DNA from: Atriophallophorus winterbourni
Taxonomy: Eukaryota; Platyhelminthes; Trematoda; Plagiorchiida; Microphallidae
DNA: 64,000 bases
Assembly (NCBI GenBank): GCA_013407085.1
Contig: JACCGJ010003603.1
Span: 23,096 to 87,095 of the forward strand
Direction: 5' to 3'
Part shown: in pieces, positions 10,120 to 23,033 of the stretch
How the letters are laid out: each line of letters begins with the position of its first letter
Numbering within the stretch: position 1 is the stretch's first letter
Notes under the pieces: model-generated
Told to the model about the DNA's origin: nothing
Databases searched by the model: none
Seen by the model: the letters and a program-made list of their open reading frames with translations, nothing else
Made by a program: the position numbers and the translations under genes

Positions 10120-10530
10120 TGTCTGTGTCACTTGTATCAACTTGAGAAACTGTTTGAGACCGACATACACGAGCAAAGTGACCGAGCTTACCACATTTGT
10201 TACACTTGCCTTTGCGAGCTTGGCAATATGGACTGTTCGCTAAATGTTGGTTACTCCCACAACGGAAACAGCTCAGGGCCGATGATTTCGAACGTTGGGC
10301 AGAAGCTGGCTTCACATGTGATATCTCAGAACTTGTATGAAAGAACGATTTATTCTGCTCCGTGATATCAGTGCGCCACCGAGCAATCTCACGAACACGT
10401 TCCCAAATAATTTTATTTGCATCCTCGGATAGAAGAATTTCCCGGAGTCTGCCGTCCGATAGGCCGGAAATGAATTGTTGTGTAAGAAAGGTGTATTCAC
10501 CTTCTTCGCGGGAACTGCATTGAATTCGCA
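10120..10530 (-). pseudogene. Gypsy-1 gag, C-terminal part with two zinc knuckles
   Basis: The minus-strand frame carries a capsid-like stretch (QQFISGLSDGRLREILL near 10440-10490) and two zinc knuckles: CFRCGSNQHLANSPYC with non-standard spacing and a standard CCHC box, CNKCGKLGHFARVC. It is in the same frame as the protease, so gag and pol form one long frame. Upstream of about 10530 the frame is broken and the N-terminal part of gag is not recognisable. Confidence 0.75.
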
Positions 10531-10813
10531 GTGCCGGGAGCGATCATCAATGATTCCGCAGGTTCCTGTCGATTCCGGAACATTTAAACCCAAATTCACT
10601 CGTGAACCCCATTATGTATCCAGTGCAGTGAACACTTCGTGAGCACGAGCCTGAGCTCTCTTGTTCACAGGTCATCTTGATTGTTGGATTGAAAATTGTT
10701 ATCATGTTAAGATAATCCTTGGAAGATAGTTCACCCTTCCGCAGTTGGACGAGCTCATCAGTGGATCATCCCAAAGCGGATCGTGAGCACGAGCTCAGCT
10801 GACCATTCACAGG

Positions 10814-10831
10814 TAGTGAATCGCGACGCCA
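10814..10831 (-). other. Gypsy-1 primer-binding-site candidate
   Basis: Two bases inside the 5' LTR the minus strand reads TGGCGTCGCGATTCACTA. It begins with TGG, as expected for pairing with a tRNA 3' CCA end. The matching tRNA was not identified. Confidence 0.5.
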
Positions 10832-10833
10832 GT

Positions 10834-10982
10834 TGTTATATTCACAAGTAAGCACAAAGCACTTATTCCGGAAAAAAACAGCAAGAACAAACAAAGATCA
10901 AAAGCGTGGCGCGTGAGTGATCGATCGAAAATCAATAAGTCAACGCACACAGCGGACAAATCTATGCAGCGTAGACACAAAA
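10834..10982 (-). repeat. Gypsy-1 5' LTR (right in window)
   Basis: 149 bp matching 6945-7135 but lacking about 43 bp. Its right edge reads CACAAAA instead of CACAACA. The target duplication ATAAC follows directly. Confidence 0.85.
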
Positions 10983-10987
10983 ATAAC
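10983..10987. repeat. Target-site duplication ATAAC, right copy (Gypsy-1)
   Basis: Exact repeat of 6940-6944, directly outside the right LTR. Confidence 0.8.
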
Positions 10988-12560
10988 TAATGCGAAGTGT
11001 TGTCGGAAAATGGTAGCCCAATCTTTAAATGACGTCACTATTCCAGTACCAGAGGCCAGTGGCGGTATCCTCATTTTAACATCCCGGATGTCATTGTCCT
11101 GTTTATACAATACTTTGCGATTTATATTGAAATTTTCTGACTGATTTGTTAATCTTTTCTGTCTTTTTGAATGAGAGCGACACACTGATTTCGCAATAAG
11201 GTGTAGTAGCACCAAGTTATCCCAGACGGATCGTCGAAGTAATTTGACCAGGTATTCTCACGCTTACACATCCAATTCCGAGTACTGCTTCTGACAGGCT
11301 TTTTCGGACGCGGTTTGTTGGATATTATTTCAAATTCGAGGATAAATCAATAATAATACGGTTTTGACTGTAAAACGTTTCCCATATTTCCTTAACTGAT
11401 TTGAGTTCAAGGATATCCCATCAATTTGCAGTAAAAAGAGCTCGATCTAAGCCATAGTTCACAGTTGTATACGTTCGTTGAGTATTTCACGTTGGTTAGT
11501 ATTGATAAAAATAACAAAATCTCATGACAACATGATCACTCAATCCGACTGGAGTTTTATAGGAAACAGATTCTATCATGAGTTCTTCGCTTGTTATCAT
11601 GCTGTTCAACATGGATGGGGTTTGTTCAGATCGAAATCGAGTTGGCTGTTGCACATGTTTGTGAAGCGGGGTGCAAGTCATTATTTGTTGAAGGAAGATT
11701 TTAAATAAATTGTCAACTGTAACGTGTGTTGCAAGGGTCGGTACAATAGAATCACTGAGGAGGAGCGAATGTGAATATGTGAGTTTCAATGCAAAAGGTA
11801 TTGTATTAGAAAGAACGGTGTCAGCGGCAGATGATGAAGGAGAGGGCCGATAAATCAACGCTAAGAGGCACACACGTTTATCATGTAAGTCAAACGATCA
11901 AAACAATTTATCTGTGACATCTAACTCGTGGGGGAGAAATATAGTGCAGTTAATGTTTTCATGTAAGTGGAAGAGGACACCGCCAAATTTTGTTGCTCGA
12001 TATTTTCTGTAAATCATCATAAGAGGAATTTTGAGTTCAGAGTCGAGTATAGAATTAGACAACCAGGTTTCTGTCACTGCAATCAAATCTCAAGACGCCA
12101 CGGTCGCACGTGAATACAGTTCAGTGAACTTGCCCAGAAAGCCCTGAGCATTGGTTTAACAGCATGATAGAGATTCGATTTTTTTGCAGATGAAGAGGTC
12201 ATAGTAGTGGATTCGCCGACCGGGAATTGTTCGGCTGATCCAGGTTTTTCGTCTCAGGTGCATTTTATTGACTTGGTAGCGAAGTCATTTCAGGAACAAA
12301 AGTGTTCCTGTGTTTTGTGTTGTATACAGCCCGAATACCAATTTAATGAGGTGAAAAGTTTCGACATTGCTACCGCGCCTCGAGTAATCTATCCTTCATC
12401 CCATCTGCAGTAAATGATATTTTAAGAGTAGAAGGCTGATGCGTTTTTTTTCGTACAAGGCGCATAACATGAGTCTTCATTAGTCGTTTAAACATAGGAT
12501 CTCTTGTAAAAATTTCCATTCAATGCAATCGTGTTGCTAACGTCTGCTGGATTTTACTTC
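10983..12560 (-). mobile_element. CR1/Jockey-like LINE A1, proximal piece (ORF1 end, endonuclease, linker)
   Basis: Read on the minus strand, this piece begins with an ORF1-like end near 12.45 kb. Then follows the AP-endonuclease of ORF2, with VTETWLSNSILDSEL at 12040-12080, LIYRPSPSS near 11850 and GLSDHVVM near 11510. A linker reaches the Gypsy-1 junction. Several frameshifts separate these blocks. The LINE resumes at 6944 on the other side of the Gypsy element. The border with LINE A2 is approximate. Confidence 0.65.
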
Positions 12561-12899
12561 GTTCGAAATTGGTACACAATGAACAATAAGAGCTCTGCAA
12601 TTTATAGCCTCTTTCTAGTTCCGTATTATTACGACAAATTTGCCTTTTTCCTACGGCATTCACTTCCCGCAGCATTCCTAGAAGCTTTGAAGCACGCTTG
12701 TAGATGACCTCACAGTGTACGGTGTTATTTAAGCTCCCACATATTCAGATTCCAAGATCCTTCTTCGATTCCGTCCAGCTCAAAATTGTCTGCCCCAAGT
12801 GATATTCGTACTGAAATGGCTTACCGATTAGCGGTAATTTGCATTTTTGAAAATTGGACGACAGTTAATTTTTAACTAACCATTAGTGTAGTGCATCTG

Positions 12900-14952
12900 A
12901 ATCACTTTGCTGTTTTGCGCAGTCTGTAGTTGATTTTATTCGCATCCAAAGTTTAACATCATCCGCTACCTTGCATGAGAACGTCTGAGGAAAATCCTTG
13001 ACGTAATCTAAAAAAGCACTGTTCCGAGGACGGAACCTTGCGGTACACCACTGGAGGTATTAATGGCTCGTGATTGTACACCGTTAACTCGAACGGTTGC
13101 CTTATGCCCATTCAGATTGCTTTCGAAGCATACAAGTATCTGCCCGTCAATACTGATCTTTTTCAGCTTTTGTCGCAACAGGAATTGATCAACTCTCTCG
13201 AAACGTTTCGACATATCCAGATAGCACGCGTGCATACTGTCTCCTGCGTCAACCGTTTGGGTCCAATCGTTTCATACCGTCAGCAAGTTTGTCAAGCATG
13301 ATGAGCTTTACGAAACACATGCTGGGCGTTAGATAGTATATTTTGTGATTCTAAGTGATGAACTATATCTTCCGTCATTATGCGCTTCATAACTTTGGAT
13401 ATAACGGGGGGTAGGGTGACAGGACGGTAGTTCGCGGGATCTGAACGCCTATCACCCTTATAAATTGGTAAAAATACACATGTCTTCCACTCTGTTGGCA
13501 TAACTCCTTCGATTAGGGAATTATGGAACAATTGGCATAGTGGTTAACACAGCGGCTGGTCACAGTATTGTAGTAGTGCTGGTGTTATTCGATTTACTCC
13601 AGGAGATTTCCTAGGGCTCAGTCGACACAAGTGTCTTCGTATAATCGCGGAATTAATCTCCATATGTTTTAGTTTTTGAGACACAATCGATGTCAGTAAG
13701 TTTGCATTCGCTCCAACTGTTATCGGGTGAAACACTTTTGCATAAACCTGAAAGAGAGCATCAGCCGTTTTCTTTGCTGTGACTGTTAATCCATTGTCAG
13801 AAATAACAGGAAACAACTTTGGTTTCACATTAAAACGAGCAATGACAACCCGATAGAGAAGTTTAGAGTTTTCTTCTCTCTACGAAGACAGAGGGCGATG
13901 GTAATATTGCTTGTCATCTTTGACGAGAGCATTCACTTTGTTACGAATTTTAAGAAATTGCTTCCAAGAGGCATCAGTTCTCGTCTCTCGGCGTTCAGTC
14001 CAAGCAAAGTTTCTTTTCCCGAACAATTTTTGTGCGACTGCGAAGCTTAAATCCGAAGTCACTTGCCTGTCGTTCATCAAACATCGTGAATTATGATCAA
14101 TGTTTGACTGACGTATTTTCGTGAGCGCACTGCAATGTGTTTCCGTGTCGTGCAGATCAAGTTTCTGCCTATTTACTAGCCCAAGCGATCCACGTAGACC
14201 CGCGTTGTCGATCTTTCCGAATTGTTTGGCGGACGCACAAACTCGTCTAGAACTGCAAACAAACACGAAGGGAAGCACCGAATGATCACCTCGACCGAGG
14301 ATCGTAATCTATTCAACGCTGTCAACTGCTGTTTTCTCGGAAGTGAAGATTAGATACAAGATATATGGAATCTCTGATCCTCTTCTATGAGTTGAGTGAA
14401 ACACATGATTATGCAGTGGAATGATGCCGATCACCTCACGAAATTTGTGATCAAATGTCTGTAGACAGTGATCGGATCTGGCAAAGAGATTATGAAGATT
14501 GTAATAACCTCTGCATTTTGAGTATTATTCGAGGCTGGGGAGCGATATATGATTCCAAGAATGCAATTGTCCTGTGACACATTCGAGAGACTGCACAAGA
14601 GGGTATCTTCGAAATCAATGTTCGGATCGTGAACTTGCATGCACTGAAGCCATTCGTGACAGTATAAAGCCACACCACCACCTTTTCTTGGGCGATCATT
14701 CCGTATCAGCACAATGTTGGGCATTGAGAGTTCACTTTCAGTCATACACGATTGGAACCAAGTTTCAGTAACAACAACGATGATTGGCGTGTATCGTTCG
14801 CACAGCTCGGACAGTTCAGTTAATTTGTTGAACAAACTTTGAGCATTGGTGTTGATGCATTTAAGTGAGTTTATATAATGTAAAACCGAGTCAGAATTAG
14901 TATTTATTAATCCGACGATGTCGACGTCCGACCAAGATCGTTTTTGAAGCAA
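12900..14952 (-). pseudogene. LINE A2 ORF2, endonuclease and reverse transcriptase remnant
   Basis: The endonuclease (14431-14952) begins with INTNAQSLFNKLTEL and has VTETWFQSCMTESEL, the glycine-rich RKGGGVALY and GIIYRSPAS. A basic linker follows (13880-14278). The reverse transcriptase has KSPGVNRITPALL, PTEWKTCVFLPIYKGD with SDPANYRPVTL, ACYLDMSKRFERVD and SSGVPQGSVLG. Near 12970 a damaged active-site region reads VADDVKLWMR. It is split into at least five frames. Confidence 0.75.
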
Positions 14953-15053
14953 TTTAAAGTAATGTCACCGCGAATATGCACCAGTCTCGGATAATTGCGT
15001 AATTGGAGTCCCAGGAGGACCTCAACAGTGGCTTCTGAGATGCACAGTCTAAC

Positions 15054-16200
15054 TTATTCAGCTAACGCGTTTCTGTTCACTGTTAGTTTGCATGGAACAT
15101 CATCCGCCATGCTAGTTGAAAGAAACGAAACCTTAAGTGGATTTGCCTCTTCCCCGTTAAAGTTCGGCGAACGAGGTATTCCATATGTGTCGACAACTAC
15201 AGAATTTTTGGAAACGATATTTTCGGCTATAAATGACCATTGCTTACGGTCGTGCTCTTTGTTTTCAGAGCCCTTTGTGGCGTCCAAATTTTTCAGAACG
15301 TTAAGCAAAAGAATACTTCTTGGTGCTGTTTGATCCCGCCTATTCGGTGCTTTTGACCGTTCCCACCAAGGTATGTCAGCTTATATACGGTTGGCTAGGT
15401 CACTTTGCGTTCAGAGCAAATGCTAATTTAGTAGGGCATTTTCCATGTCCTTTTCTTTGGCGAAAATAATTTTTAGAAGACGTGGTTTATGTTGATTCGG
15501 CGATTTCGAGTGACGAGTTAATGGAGTTACCGACATGTGGTGTATACATTCTAGGCCGATTTGATTACAGATGCCGGAACAGTTTTCACGGTCATGCTTT
15601 TGCCTTTCATAAAAGAGCGTCACCACTGACTCAGGAATATTGGAGCATATTACTCCTAATTTTCATGCGTTTTATCGAATGTTTTTGATCACTGTGATAT
15701 GCAAACGTTTCGCTTTGAACTCTCTTTTTTGCCTGAGATTTAGGGCTGCGTTCTAACGCCGAACACTTATCACCTCTAGTCACCATCTGAGGAATGTTAG
15801 CTTGCTAGAATGATACGCGTTCTAATGAAGCTCTTTGGACGTAACCTCTGAGTCTGGAATCAATGGTAAATTATTGATTTATTGAACAGTTCCGTCGATT
15901 GATGAAGTTCGGATTGCATTTTGTTATCTTGAGCATCACATTCTTCCGGTTAAATCGCTGGGCCAATTCTATTGAATCAAAAGTATTTCAAGCCATCCTT
16001 CCTTTATTCGATAATTATTTTTTGAAATTTCTAACCGAGGCTCAAGACTTTTCTCATAGGCAGCGTTGTGTGGATTGTCGCTAGACTGTTTGCTTCGGCG
16101 TGTAATGCAAATGCAACAGACACTGGGAAAATCCACGTTGTTGATAATCGATGCCACTTCCTCTGTCAAGGATTTATCACAAAAGACATGTATTTTGCTC
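15054..16200 (-). pseudogene. LINE A2 ORF1 remnant with PHD-like finger
   Basis: The 5' part (near 15970-16200) reads KIHVFCDKSLTEEVASIIN and ends VCCIC, a Cys/His pattern shared with 23.3 kb and 59.1 kb and typical of the PHD-like finger in CR1-type ORF1. A conserved block follows (SPNQHKPRLLKIIFA at 15450-15490). The C-terminal block (near 15090-15160) reads NPLKVSFLSTSMADDV. Frames are broken between the blocks. Confidence 0.6.
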
Positions 16201-16260
16201 AGGCAGTCGCAAATGTACTTGCATCAAACTGATTGAAAGCAAAAATCATTTTTTGCTTAG

Positions 16261-16809
16261 GAGAGTGAAAGCTTACGAAAACGGACGTGTCTCCAATGCT
16301 TGGAAAACTTAATAATTAAGAAGAATGATTTCAGGCTAAAAGTTGTTTTTTCCGAACACTAATCGTAAACATAGGGTGATCCCAATAAGAGTGGTGTTCG
16401 ACGCAAACAATACTGCATAGTTGTTTGCCAATTTACGATTTATACTCCACTTTTTGGACCAAAGATTTGATCTATGATTCAGTGAACTAAACGTTATATA
16501 TGCATAATTAATTTTTTTGGTAAATAATTAAGGTGTTGATGATTGTATGAATTGGTATGACGCTGCTTGTTGATAGTTTGCGTTGAAAGTGACTAGCTTT
16601 GTCTATTTTACATTAAACGTTAACTGATGGCATTATAGACACTATAGATTAACTGGTAAATGTTTTCAAATTTCAGTGATCCACGAATAATTCTCCACAT
16701 TTAGCTTCAAATTAGATAAATGATGTAATCATTGTTTAACACCGTTATTGTGGTCAATCATTTTGCCAGTGAATGAAATCAGAAAATCGTGAGGAGTTAA
16801 ACGTAACGC
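16261..16809. other. Unassigned spacer
   Basis: AT-rich DNA between the 5' end of LINE A2 and the next LINE fragment. Nothing recognised. Confidence 0.4.
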
Positions 16810-17110
16810 TCATAATATGCCTAAGTCTAAATGCCGGGCTCATTTTATCACTGAGGGTCTGTGTGATAATCTGAGAAACAAATGCTCTCTAGCAAATCAA
16901 TTCCGCGAAGTAAACGACTGTCCGAAAGAACTGGATAGAGTTATCTGTATTCACGTTTGCTACGTAAACATATCGGAAGTTGTTTAGAGAGTCAACTACC
17001 ATTTTGTTCTCCAAAATCTATTGGGTTTAGGATGTACGCCTTTCGTTATCTTACGACATTGCATCGCAAGAGTTCGCGTAGATGGATTGACATACATTAA
17101 AATTAAAACC
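16810..17110 (+). mobile_element. CR1/Jockey-like LINE fragment J
   Basis: A plus-strand frame contains ICIHVCYVNISEVV and continues with RVRVDG, matching the reverse-transcriptase stretch CIHVCYIDISEAFD and VKVNG of LINE D (60.07-60.24 kb). Both ends are truncated and stops interrupt it. It is a short, old relic. Confidence 0.5.
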
Positions 17111-18324
17111 TCCAGCGATGTTCAAAAGTTGAACATTTGAGTTAAGTTATAACAACCGAGAAGTTTTTGCTCATGTATGTGATGAAAACATGGACGCGAA
17201 TTGTTTTGTTCAGTCTGTGACGAACCGTAACGGAAATGCGAAGAAACTCGTACTTGTAAACGTATAAGAGCCTAATATTTATATAATCTACAATGTCAGT
17301 CAGTCATGCCATCTTCAGTACAGTGTTGTATATCCCATGCACTTATTATTTCACAATACACCATTAACGTCAATTATTTTTGATTTTCCGCCCTTTCTGT
17401 CTGACGTACGTCAGAATTCCTGAATGCAACATGTGTGGCAATGCTTGGACACAACTAGAAGTACACAGGGAAGGCGTTTCTACATCTGCACACAACATCT
17501 AATAGCTTCAAACTTTGTTATTGCAAAATATAGCTAACCTTCGTTTTCTGGTGATTTGAGAGTTCAAGTGAGCATTTACTCTGAGGGAACTAAATGTGGA
17601 ATGATCGCCGCTAAATATTCTTTCGGTGAACATTCTCTGAAACCAACATTCCACAATTTGATTGCTTAGGGGTTACCACTCGATGAAAGATTTTCTAAAG
17701 CCGAAAATTCGTATACGCAAGTCAAATTTGCTGTTCAACAAAAATCGATAATGTGTAAATTCATACGATCGATGACAAACAGAGCATGGTTATAGAACAA
17801 AATTAAATATCAGGCTTTACGCGTTTGATCGATTTGCAGAAAACATTCAAGCTTTCCGATTTCTGACCTATCGTTTACTTGAAATACAGTGAAAGTTAAT
17901 GCATAAATTGCGGAGAAATCGTTAGAAATTTACAAAATGTTGTCGAAACGATTTGTAGTTCTGAGCCTGATCGCCTTGTATGTTGCTTTGTTAAAACCAG
18001 CTAACCGTTAGTCGTGCAACAGTAAGTAATCAGCATTTGAACCCGGACGATAATTTGAGTACGCATATATTGTCATTCATTCACATTTGTTAACACATTT
18101 TGACATTTCTCTAACGATTTGAGTGTTGAGAATCCTGATGATACTGTCCATGCCTGATGAATCCAAATTCCCTTAATGGATGTATGAGATCATAGTGCAG
18201 GCAAATATGGATATTTTGGAAATAAATTTGGGTTGTTTGCAAACATTTAACTTCAAAGTGATTCAATCAAGTCAATCAAGTTCAGCATCGGATATTGACG
18301 TTTACGGGAACTAACTAGATCTCA
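17111..18324. other. Unassigned spacer with a 16-bp perfect palindrome
   Basis: No coding similarity seen. A perfect palindrome TCTGACGTACGTCAGA lies at 17400-17415. Its significance is unknown. Confidence 0.4.
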
Positions 18325-20260
18325 TTGAATTTCGATCTCGTGTTTACAGCCAACCGATCATCTTATTATTTTCGACTCTCGAAGGGTCAGACTAATAGAC
18401 GAGCTTTCAGATTCATGAATGTATACGAAAACCACAATCAATTGCCTATATACAAACGCACAATGCCTGTTAACAAACTAGCTGAACTAAAGGATCTCTG
18501 CAATCAGCACTCACTCGACGTCATAGCAATAACTGGGACATGGTTCCAACCTCTCGTGACGGATAGCGAGCTCTATATTGCAAACGTTTCGGAGTGATTA
18601 CTTAAGAATGGGTGGTGGAGTATCTGTTTACCACCATGAACGTCTATAATGTAAGGTAGTTACAGACACTATATGGTGCAACTTGAAGCTCGAATCAGGC
18701 GACAGTTGCATGGTTCGTGTAGTATACCGTTCACCTTCATCATTGGATGCTTATAACGAAAAAACTCTTGAAAGCAATGCAGTACGCCGGAAAACAGCGC
18801 AATCCGCAATTGCTGATTATGGGAGCAATCAATCTGCCTTAACTATACAACCGAGTAGATCATCCACCCCTATTATTAGATTACAAATTTCGGGAACTGT
18901 TCGATTACATCCGTTTGTATAAACAAGTTTTCGATTTTACACGACAACGAAATTTCCAACAAAGTTCTGTTCTTAACCCAGTCTCAACCTTCGAATTCAC
19001 AGCCGTTGACGATGTTTAGTATCACCCTCCGCTTAGTCGAAACGACCACCTCGTTCTGCTATTTCAATATGTGTGCCACGCCGGTAGAATTGTAAAGCAA
19101 ACAAAACGAAATAGAAAAGTTGATTACATTGGTTTGGTTGAAACAATGAAAGTTTTCGATGAACAAAATATACATTTCAGTGATCCGGACTCGCATTGCA
19201 CAAGCCTGAGAGATTACATAATCAACATGCTACATTTCAATTCTAAATATGTCTCAAAACATAATAGCAAAGAACGACGCTATAGAATTCGCAGTAGGAC
19301 TAATAAATGGTTGACAAAGCGAAATTTGCCAAGGGCTATTCACATTGTTGCCAGAACTGATTCGACGTGGTCAAACTTTCGCGAATTGCGGAATCAAGTC
19401 ACAAATCTCTTCCGAGTAGACAAAAAATATCACCAAATTCAACTAGCATTAGGAAGGCAGCCAAATCCCAAACTGCTTTATCGAACTGTTAACAACAATG
19501 AAACCAGGAGTATTTCCGATCGTGAGAGATAGCATACTAACTGAATCTGTGCTGGGAACCGCTAACGCTCAAGCCAGTTTTTATTCACGAGTCCCAATCT
19601 CAGAGGATGAATTACAACGGTCAGAATAGTCAGCACCAATTGTGCAGGAGGTTACACGCGATATATGCATCCGTTCGGAAATAGTGCAGCACGACCTACG
19701 TGAGTTGAATATCAACAAGTACCCGGGAGCTGACGGAATCACACCTGCAATCCTAAAGTTATGCGGCAGTCAATTGTGCAAACAACTTTGTGATTTATTT
19801 AATCACTTCCTGAGGGAGGGTGTTGTACCTAATGACTGGAAGAGAGGAAACATAACAACCATCTACAAAGGTGTAACTCGTTCTGACCCAGCAAATTACC
19901 GCATTGTTACACTCCTTCCAGTGATCTCAAAAATTATGGAGCGAATGGTGTGCGGAAGAATTGTGAGTCATCACGATGACCAAAACTTGCTGTCCAGATA
20001 ACAACATGGATTTAGGAAATCATGTTCTCCCTTGACTAACCTACTGGAGACACTGCATGACTGGACGCAGGCAGTGGTTAATGGTGGTTGCGTGCATGCG
20101 TGTTACTTGGACATATCAAAAGCGCTTTATCGCGTGGACCATTCTATACTCCTGCGCAAGCTGCACGATGTTGGTATTAATGGGTGCCTTGAAGATCATC
20201 CTAAATTTAACAGAATCGAAACTCGAATCGTGTGTATGTGTAAATTACGTTGTCAATGAA
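18325..20260 (+). mobile_element. CR1/Jockey-like LINE B, ORF2 part
   Basis: Plus-strand blocks in order: NKLAELKDLC with DVIAITGTWF and VTDSELYIANVS (endonuclease, 18470-18595), VVYRSPSS (18720), a basic linker (19071-19532), and reverse transcriptase with KYPGADGITPAILKL, VPNDWKRGNITTIYKG, SDPANYRIVTL and HACYLDISKALYRVD (19642-20250). It stops before the polymerase active site. ORF1 and the 3' half are missing. The endonuclease Glu in TETW is replaced by Gly (TGTW). Several frameshifts are present. Confidence 0.75.
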
Positions 20261-21779
20261 TTTTCTGTTACTCATGCTCACACTAAATTGAAGGGTGATG
20301 GGAAATCGCCCCCTAGAATATGGGATTAGACCTCGGCTAAACTGAAAATCTATCGAATGTTTGTTCGCAAACGAAGGTCAATGGAGAGTGATCGCTGGCC
20401 GTATGTGTTTAGGTAAGTACTGGTGGTCGCTTTTAGGGTAAAAAAAGATAGGTTTCTGCGTTCCGAGATTGCGGGTGGGAGGACGAACGGTTCTGCTTCC
20501 TTGTGGATTAGAAAACTTATCTTTCATGAAACATCAGTGACATATATTTAACGACTAATGTTTTTGTTAAACAGATCTGCCGCCTTACTGCATGTCTTCG
20601 CGGTTTCCTATATTTTGATGTTGTTTTTGTAGCATCATGAGGACATAAAATGAATGGATTCGGTATGGAACCAGCGATTATAGTAGCACAGACCTGGTGA
20701 TTTTGTTGGGTTGTTTGATCTTATTTTCGATAACAGCGCTGATATACGCTGAAAACACCATGCAAATGAAATTGACGTACTCAGCGGTAGTTTTTAAAGC
20801 GGTATTTATAAACATCATACAAATCACAACAAGTGCAGACAGTTTCAATGATTTTCGGCATGCATACCTATCATTTGTGATTATTTCTTATATGTTAATC
20901 CGATGCAGATAAATTCCTGTGCAATCGGTTACAGTAGACTTTTGAAACCTCTAAAACGAGATATCAGGTAAATCAACGGTGACAGTCAAAACAGGGAACG
21001 TTTTGTCGTGCTTAGTTCCAATCATTTGAACACTGCTAACGGGTTCTTGCTTTTTCAACGGTATATAGGCGATAGTAATACTTGCATGTATAATGCCATG
21101 TAAGCATAACTTGGATCGAGGGTCAAGTTGTGTATGCACATCAATATAACATAAGTGAAGCGGTTGAGGTCGGATGACAGCAACTCAGATATTACAATTA
21201 CTTGAGACAAGCTAGTCGTGCAGTGGATTCAGATTCTAAGATTGCTAGTTCGGAAACTTAACAGCAGGTTATCGATGTCCCCAAGCATGAACTACTTTGT
21301 AGATGATGAGCAATCATATGGACACAAAGGATGGAAACATAAAAACATTGTGTGTATATGAATATTATCCTTGCTGCGGTTGAACAACAATGAACATCCG
21401 CTCGTTCAAGACGAGAATACAGATCCACAGTTTGTTCTGTTTTCCATAACACAGTACACTGTCTCATCCTAGGAAATGAACGAAAACAGGCGCACTGTGA
21501 ATTGATCCAAAGGCGCATAGTCAACGATTATCTTAGAAGATTTGAGAAATACTAATTGATGAGGGGGAAAAACCCATTAGAAAACTGGGAGAAAACATTT
21601 GCTAGATAGAGTACTCAACCGCATATCAAATGCACGTCTGTATAGATAAATAGAATATTGTACCAGATCTACAAAAATCTAACATATATGTTAGAGAAAA
21701 CAATCCGTTCTAGTCACATTTACCGCTTGTATATGAAATAAATATAAAGTGTTACTTACAATATATACTGAATCAAATG
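20261..21779. other. Unassigned spacer
   Basis: AT-rich DNA without recognisable coding blocks or repeats on either strand. Confidence 0.35.
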
Positions 21780-22160
21780 CCAGGAATGTTCTTTTGATGA
21801 CATGAGGCTGGAATTAAATAGCATCCAAAATTTACCATCATCCGCAAAACTAGACTTCTTGGATGTGACGATTATCTAAGGGTTGTTGATGTACATCAAA
21901 CTAAGTGGTGGGTCAAGCACCAAATCGTGTGGGACAACACTGTTGATCGTGATTTACGTATACGGTGCTCGAGAGGAATGCTCGACTAATTGTCTGATTA
22001 TTCGACGGTCGGAAGAAAATATGAAACGCTTCAGGGTTTTGCTTGGCGTTCTTGCGCAGGGTCCATGCATATCCCATTTACATCTTTCCAATTTTACTAT
22101 ATGTATCCGTAATGAACGGAGGATCACTAAGATTCCCCAAAATTGCGATGGGGATCGTTT
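21780..22160 (-). mobile_element. CR1/Jockey-like LINE fragment K
   Basis: The minus strand reads LVLDPPLSLMYIN and, about 20 codons on, FADDGKFWM. These match the G-S-V-L-G-P-x-L-F-x-x-Y-I-N and F-A-D-D-x-K-L-W blocks around the polymerase active site of the other LINEs. Stops and shifts interrupt it. Only this core is visible. Confidence 0.5.
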
Positions 22161-23029
22161 AAAATTCAATAAAATCTTCCCAGTGCCGCAGAGAACCGAT
22201 ATTTTTCCAACTCGGACATTGCACGTAATAAACATTCCTCTGTAGATCAAGTGAATGTTTTATTGGAAAAAGAGAAACTGAAAATAGACGCGATTTAATT
22301 CATCCGCCGTATTCATTTGCTGTTGTGTAATGAACAGATAGCAAGCAGGGTTGAGAGATCACGTGATACGTGAGGCTGTGTCATTTGGCTTAAGTTCTAT
22401 TCAACCGTGATAACTTAGAAGATTCAGACAGTCTCATATCACGAGCGAATAATGGCATTCAATTATACATTCTGAATGGTAAAGTGCACAATTCATTCTT
22501 CATCCAGTTTTGAACATACATGTGTTGAAATTGGTCGCAATTCACTTCATGATCGCAAGGAATTAGTACGTGCCAATGGTGTGATGTCTCAGACAAACAG
22601 AGCATAGATGAAAAATCAAAATTCAATTCCAGGATACACGCGTTTGACTAGTCAGCAGGAAACATCCCAGTTACCGAATTGTCATTGGCTCTCCGTTTCT
22701 GACCCATAGTGTATTCAGTCTTTAGTGACCCAATGTGCAGTTGCATTTTTTGTTGCTCTGACAGTTCTACTCATATCTTCGCCGAATCTGCTTGGATTTC
22801 TCTCATTCCAAGAATTCTGTGCTTTTTTTGATCATATCTATCTGAATTTATGTGTTTTGCTCTTCTCAGCGAATTAGCTCACGCGCGCAAAATCTTTTCA
22901 TTCGCTAACTATTCTACGGTTTTAATATCATTGCAAAAATCGCGTTGAGCTACGCATTTTGATATTTGTTTCTGTGTTCTAGCTTGTGTAGTTAACAACT
23001 GATATTGGATTATTTGATACACGATGAAA
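22161..23029. other. Unassigned; may include the 5' UTR of LINE C
   Basis: No coding blocks seen. It lies directly upstream of the ORF1 start of LINE C. Confidence 0.35.
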
Positions 23030-23033
23030 TCAC

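Larger units (their letters stand above)
6945..10982 (-). mobile_element. Gypsy-1, degenerate Gypsy LTR retrotransposon (antisense)
   Basis: A complete insertion with two LTRs, a perfect 5-bp target duplication, a tRNA primer-binding-site candidate next to its 5' LTR and a purine tract next to its 3' LTR. In element orientation the order is gag with two zinc knuckles, protease, reverse transcriptase, RNase H remnant, integrase. It is 4.0 kb, shorter than usual for the family. Most of the RNase H domain is missing, several in-frame stops interrupt pol, and the polymerase active site is altered. It lies inside an antisense LINE in the giant intron of the Ig gene. Confidence 0.92.
12560..16260 (-). 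mobile_element. CR1/Jockey-like LINE A2 (antisense)
   Basis: All major parts are present in order on the minus strand: a PHD-like zinc finger, an ORF1 nucleic-acid-binding region, AP endonuclease, linker, and reverse transcriptase up to the DIGVW-type thumb block. The 3' end is truncated against LINE A1. Many frameshifts and stops make it inactive. The same protein architecture recurs in the LINEs at 23-29 kb and 59-64 kb, so these are one family or close relatives. CR1 elements such as schistosome SR1 and trematode Pido/Perere elements are the nearest known types; the clade was not tested. Confidence 0.8.
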
